From positions 1 to 48,756 of IMG/VR virus record IMGVR_UViG_3300036045_000017: DNA of 48,756 nt. One strand, 5' to 3'. The DNA comes from a virus. The position numbers and the translations under genes are program-made. Below are positions 48,183-48,756 of this stretch, in pieces. The notes under the pieces are model-generated. The model searched no databases, had not been told where the DNA came from, and saw only the letters and a list, made by a program, of their open reading frames with translations. Every line of letters begins with the position of its first letter. The first letter of the stretch is position 1.

Positions 48183-48756
48183 TCAGGGACCTGCCTGATC
48201 CAGCGCCTGGAGCACGCTCTGTGCCCACGCCGGACCTTCGGGGAACGGCTTGCCGGTATCCGGGTCGAAGCCGCGGCGCCAGGCGGCGAGCCGTTGGATG
48301 GCGGCCTGGTAGCCTGGATGTTGCCGATTGGACAACACGGGAACCCATTCCTGGATCCGTGGCGCTTGGTCTCCGGCAGGCGGTGACCGGAACCAGTCCC
48401 TGGGGTTGTACCACGTGAACTCGCGATCGGGGTAGCCGGTTTCGCGTAGATTCTTTTCCCTCACGGTTTCGGCTGGAATCTGGCCGGTGCTTGGCGGCAG
48501 TTGCCCGCCATTGACCGGAGCGGCGCCGGGTGGCGTGGTCCCAGGTGCGCCTTGCTGATTCACCGCGCCGGCCTGCTGCCGCATCGGCAGCTCCCGCATC
48601 TGACCATTCTCGTCGAGCGCGTAGAACCACTCACGCCCGGACGGATCAGCGGCCTTGAACACCCGCGGCGTCTGTGCCGAGCCGCCGGCCTTGAACAGCT
48701 TCACGATGTCCACTCCGCGCTTGATCGCCTCGTTGAGTCCATCGCCTAGCTGTCCG
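48183..48756 (-). CDS. Putative internal virion protein, 3' part (continues from base 694 across the join)
   Basis: The same gene as 1-694: the part from 48502 to 48183 completes it after circular closure, and 48503-48756 is the second copy of the terminal repeat. The frame is open to the window's right edge and ends at TGA 48183, immediately before the giant gene's ATG. In this copy residue Trp replaces Arg of the left copy (EWFY versus ERFY). Calling a separate 176-residue gene from the internal GTG at 48713 would be an artefact of linearization. Confidence 0.8.
   Translation of the reverse strand, partial: GQLGDGLNEAIKRGVDIVKLFKAGGSAQTPRVFKAADPSGREWFYALDENGQMRELPMRQQAGAVNQQGAPGTTPPGAAPVNGGQLPPSTGQIPAETVREKNLRETGYPDREFTWYNPRDWFRSPPAGDQAPRIQEWVPVLSNRQHPGYQAAIQRLAAWRRGFDPDTGKPFPEGPAWAQSVLQALDQAGP
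48503..48756. repeat. Right copy of terminal direct repeat
   Basis: Matches 1-254 at 253 of 254 positions. See the left copy for the single difference at 48629. Confidence 0.97.

Noticed and set aside
48183-48713. Independent 176-residue gene at the right end
   Set aside because: It is the 3' part of the gene that begins at base 694, as shown by frame continuity across the repeat.

Overview
The window is an essentially complete genome of a temperate, tailed, GC-rich, short-tailed-type (podovirus-like) phage. Bases 1-254 recur at 48503-48756 with one mismatch, so the contig is circularly closed or terminally redundant, with about 48,502 unique bases. The head genes (small and large terminase, portal, scaffold, coat), a short-tail set (adaptor, tubular/stabilizer-like protein, two fibres or spikes), internal virion proteins and a 2017-residue polyvalent protein point to a phage of the general type infecting GC-rich Proteobacteria. 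No sheath or tape-measure protein was recognised. The host genus cannot be read from the sequence.

Layout. (i) Leftward virion operon, 24855 to 1, continuing across the join from 48756 to 42129. It runs through small terminase, two small accessory proteins, large terminase, an XRE-like protein, a virion protein, portal, lipoprotein, scaffold, coat, adaptor, tubular/stabilizer protein, fibre, beta-helix tailspike, lectin-like protein, holin-like protein, tiny coupled genes, a large ConA-like structural protein, several small proteins and four putative internal/ejected proteins. The last of these is the 2017-residue protein with zincin-like, PBECR-nuclease-like and LPD38-like segments. (ii) Divergent rightward accessory operon, 24971-32071: a DUF3560-like protein, a DNA methyltransferase, a protein with ten near-identical 20-residue repeats, and a chain of small overlapping genes including an ASCH/DUF3850 protein. 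It ends in a strong hairpin. (iii) Integration module, 32264-34166: a tRNA-like element, an attP-like site (3' part of a tRNA gene flanked by two pairs of a 10-bp arm-type repeat), an HNH endonuclease and a tyrosine integrase. (iv) Lysogeny switch, 34163-35672: a membrane protein, an XRE repressor transcribed leftward and a Cro-like gene transcribed rightward, separated by operators. (v) Rightward early operon, 35427-42196: small regulators, an annealing-protein-like gene plus RecE-like exonuclease, a RecU-like resolvase and a replication-organizer-like gene with iterons inside it.

How the parts work together. A 16-bp palindromic operator, GATAC-N6-GTATC, occurs four times at the repressor/Cro switch and twice in the divergent promoter region between the virion operon and the accessory operon. 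This suggests one repressor silences the early operon, the accessory operon and possibly the start of the virion operon. Recombination and replication-initiation genes are encoded, but no polymerase or helicase was recognised, so host replication is probably used. No endolysin was recognised.
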